Assembly (NCBI GenBank): GCA_964407285.1
Contig: CAYOVG010000357.1
Location: 1 to 7,083, forward strand
Direction: 5' to 3'
Source: CAYOVG01 sp964407285
GTDB taxonomy: Bacteria; Desulfobacterota; Syntrophobacteria; Syntrophobacterales; Syntrophobacteraceae
DNA: 7,083 nucleotides
How positions within the stretch are numbered: position 1 is the first letter of the stretch; each line of letters starts with the position of its first letter. The translations under genes were made by a program, and so were the position numbers. Shown here piece after piece: positions 6,862 to 7,083 of this stretch. The notes under the pieces were generated by a model that saw only the letters and a program-made list of their open reading frames with translations, searched no databases and was not told where the DNA came from.

Positions 6862-6896
6862 AAAAAAAAAAGCCCATGCCGGTTTCGGCATGGACT
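6862..6896 (-). terminator. Intrinsic terminator of the riboswitch expression platform
   Basis: On the minus strand AGTCCATGCCG, a four-base AAAC loop and CGGCATGGGCT form an 11-bp stem with a single G-U wobble. A run of T follows directly (forward-strand A tract 6862-6871). This is a textbook rho-independent terminator. It lies after the riboswitch and 88 bases before the bzaA start, so it is best read as the regulatory switch rather than the end of an upstream gene. The 5' arm of the stem can instead pair with CATGGA just upstream (forward 6906-6911), which gives a competing anti-terminator. Confidence 0.93.
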
Positions 6897-6911
6897 TTTC
6901 CATCATCCATG
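6889..6911 (-). promoter_or_regulatory. Candidate anti-terminator hairpin
   Basis: On the minus strand CATGGA (forward 6906-6911) is complementary to TCCATG (forward 6889-6894), which forms most of the 5' arm of the intrinsic terminator. An 11-base loop separates them. The two structures cannot form together, as expected of a ligand-controlled transcription switch. The complementarity is direct. Use as an anti-terminator is inferred, and the stem is short (6 bp), so other anti-terminator pairings involving the aptamer are possible. Confidence 0.5.
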
Positions 6912-6916
6912 AACTA

Positions 6917-6947
6917 TTGACGCCACCCTTCTCGAGGCAGCGTTCAA
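6917..6947 (-). promoter_or_regulatory. Hairpin just after the B12 aptamer, possible kissing-loop stem
   Basis: On the minus strand TTGA(A)CGC at the 5' side pairs with GCGTCAA at the 3' side. This gives a 7-bp stem with one bulged A and possible inner C-G pairs around a loop near TCGAGAA. In many class I cobalamin riboswitches a hairpin at this place contacts an aptamer loop and couples ligand binding to expression. The stem is seen directly. The kissing-loop role is inferred from position, and the partner loop cannot be verified because the aptamer is incomplete here. Confidence 0.45.
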
Positions 6948-6949
6948 AC

Positions 6950-7083
6950 ACATCCAGGCAGGTCTCCTGGCTCCCGGATCGTAGCGCCCGTTCCTCCCTT
7001 CCCGCCGGTCTTGCCGATCATGGACGGCCGACGGTGGATATGAGGTGGACTACCGGTTACAGTGGCGGGACCGCCCGGGATTT
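6950..7083 (-). ncRNA. Cobalamin riboswitch aptamer (5' part cut by window edge)
   Basis: On the minus strand this leader carries two hallmark blocks of the cobalamin aptamer. The first is GGTCCCGCCACTGT (within 7059-7074), the conserved core strand. The second is the B12 box AGCCAGGAGACCTGCC (6957-6972). They are in the right order and roughly 90 bases apart, with a variable GC-rich hairpin region between them. The first half of the aptamer lies beyond the window edge, so P1 and the P3 5' strand cannot be checked. The element sits directly ahead of the bzaA terminator and start. Cobalamin riboswitches are known to repress cobamide synthesis and transport genes when adenosylcobalamin or a related cobamide is abundant, and this fits the operon below it. 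A TPP riboswitch, expected for a true thiC, is not seen here. Confidence 0.93.

Noticed and set aside
6774..6863. Longer bzaA start at 6863
   Set aside because: This ATG lies inside the terminator U tract and lacks a ribosome site. The ATG at 6773 has one and begins with the family-typical N-terminus.
6862..6871. Ten-base A tract as a sequencing artefact
   Set aside because: It directly follows a perfect terminator stem on the minus strand and is explained as its U tract.

Overview
The window carries one gene cluster, entirely on the minus strand, that reads from right to left as an anaerobic pathway for making and attaching the lower ligand of a cobamide (vitamin B12 family). It is GC-rich, with gene-dense short-gap spacing. 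The bza genes belong to oxygen-independent benzimidazole synthesis, so the host is almost certainly a strict anaerobe. A Desulfobacterota-type bacterium (sulfate reducer or syntroph) would fit, but that taxonomic guess rests on general resemblance only.

Layout in transcription order. The right edge (about 6950-7083) holds the 3' part of a cobalamin riboswitch. It is followed by a strong intrinsic terminator with a U tract (6862-6896) and a plausible overlapping anti-terminator. Then come two tandem ThiC-like radical SAM enzymes, bzaA (5475-6773) and bzaB (4169-5452). Next are cobS (3402-4151, TTG start), a 247-base non-coding gap with imperfect direct repeats and hairpins (3155-3401), and cobT (2084-3154). 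After these come bzaC (520-2070), an O-methyltransferase fused to a cysteine-rich DUF2284-like domain, and the first 167 codons of a B12-binding radical SAM methylase, bzaD-like (501 to the left edge). Apart from the 247-base gap, genes are 13-22 bases apart.

How the genes work together (established for the bza families): BzaA plus BzaB convert 5-aminoimidazole ribotide to 5-hydroxybenzimidazole. BzaC O-methylates it to 5-methoxybenzimidazole. BzaD-type enzymes add a C-methyl group. CobT activates the base to its alpha-ribotide, and CobS joins that to adenosyl-GDP-cobinamide to complete the cobamide. The riboswitch would shut the operon off when cobamide is plentiful.

The less ordinary points are the BzaC-DUF2284 fusion, reciprocal changes at ThiC-conserved positions in the two paralogs, the repeat-bearing gap inside the operon, and an AT-rich, atypical sequence at the left edge that may mark a break in bzaD. 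The overall system is a recognisable bza operon rather than a wholly new one.
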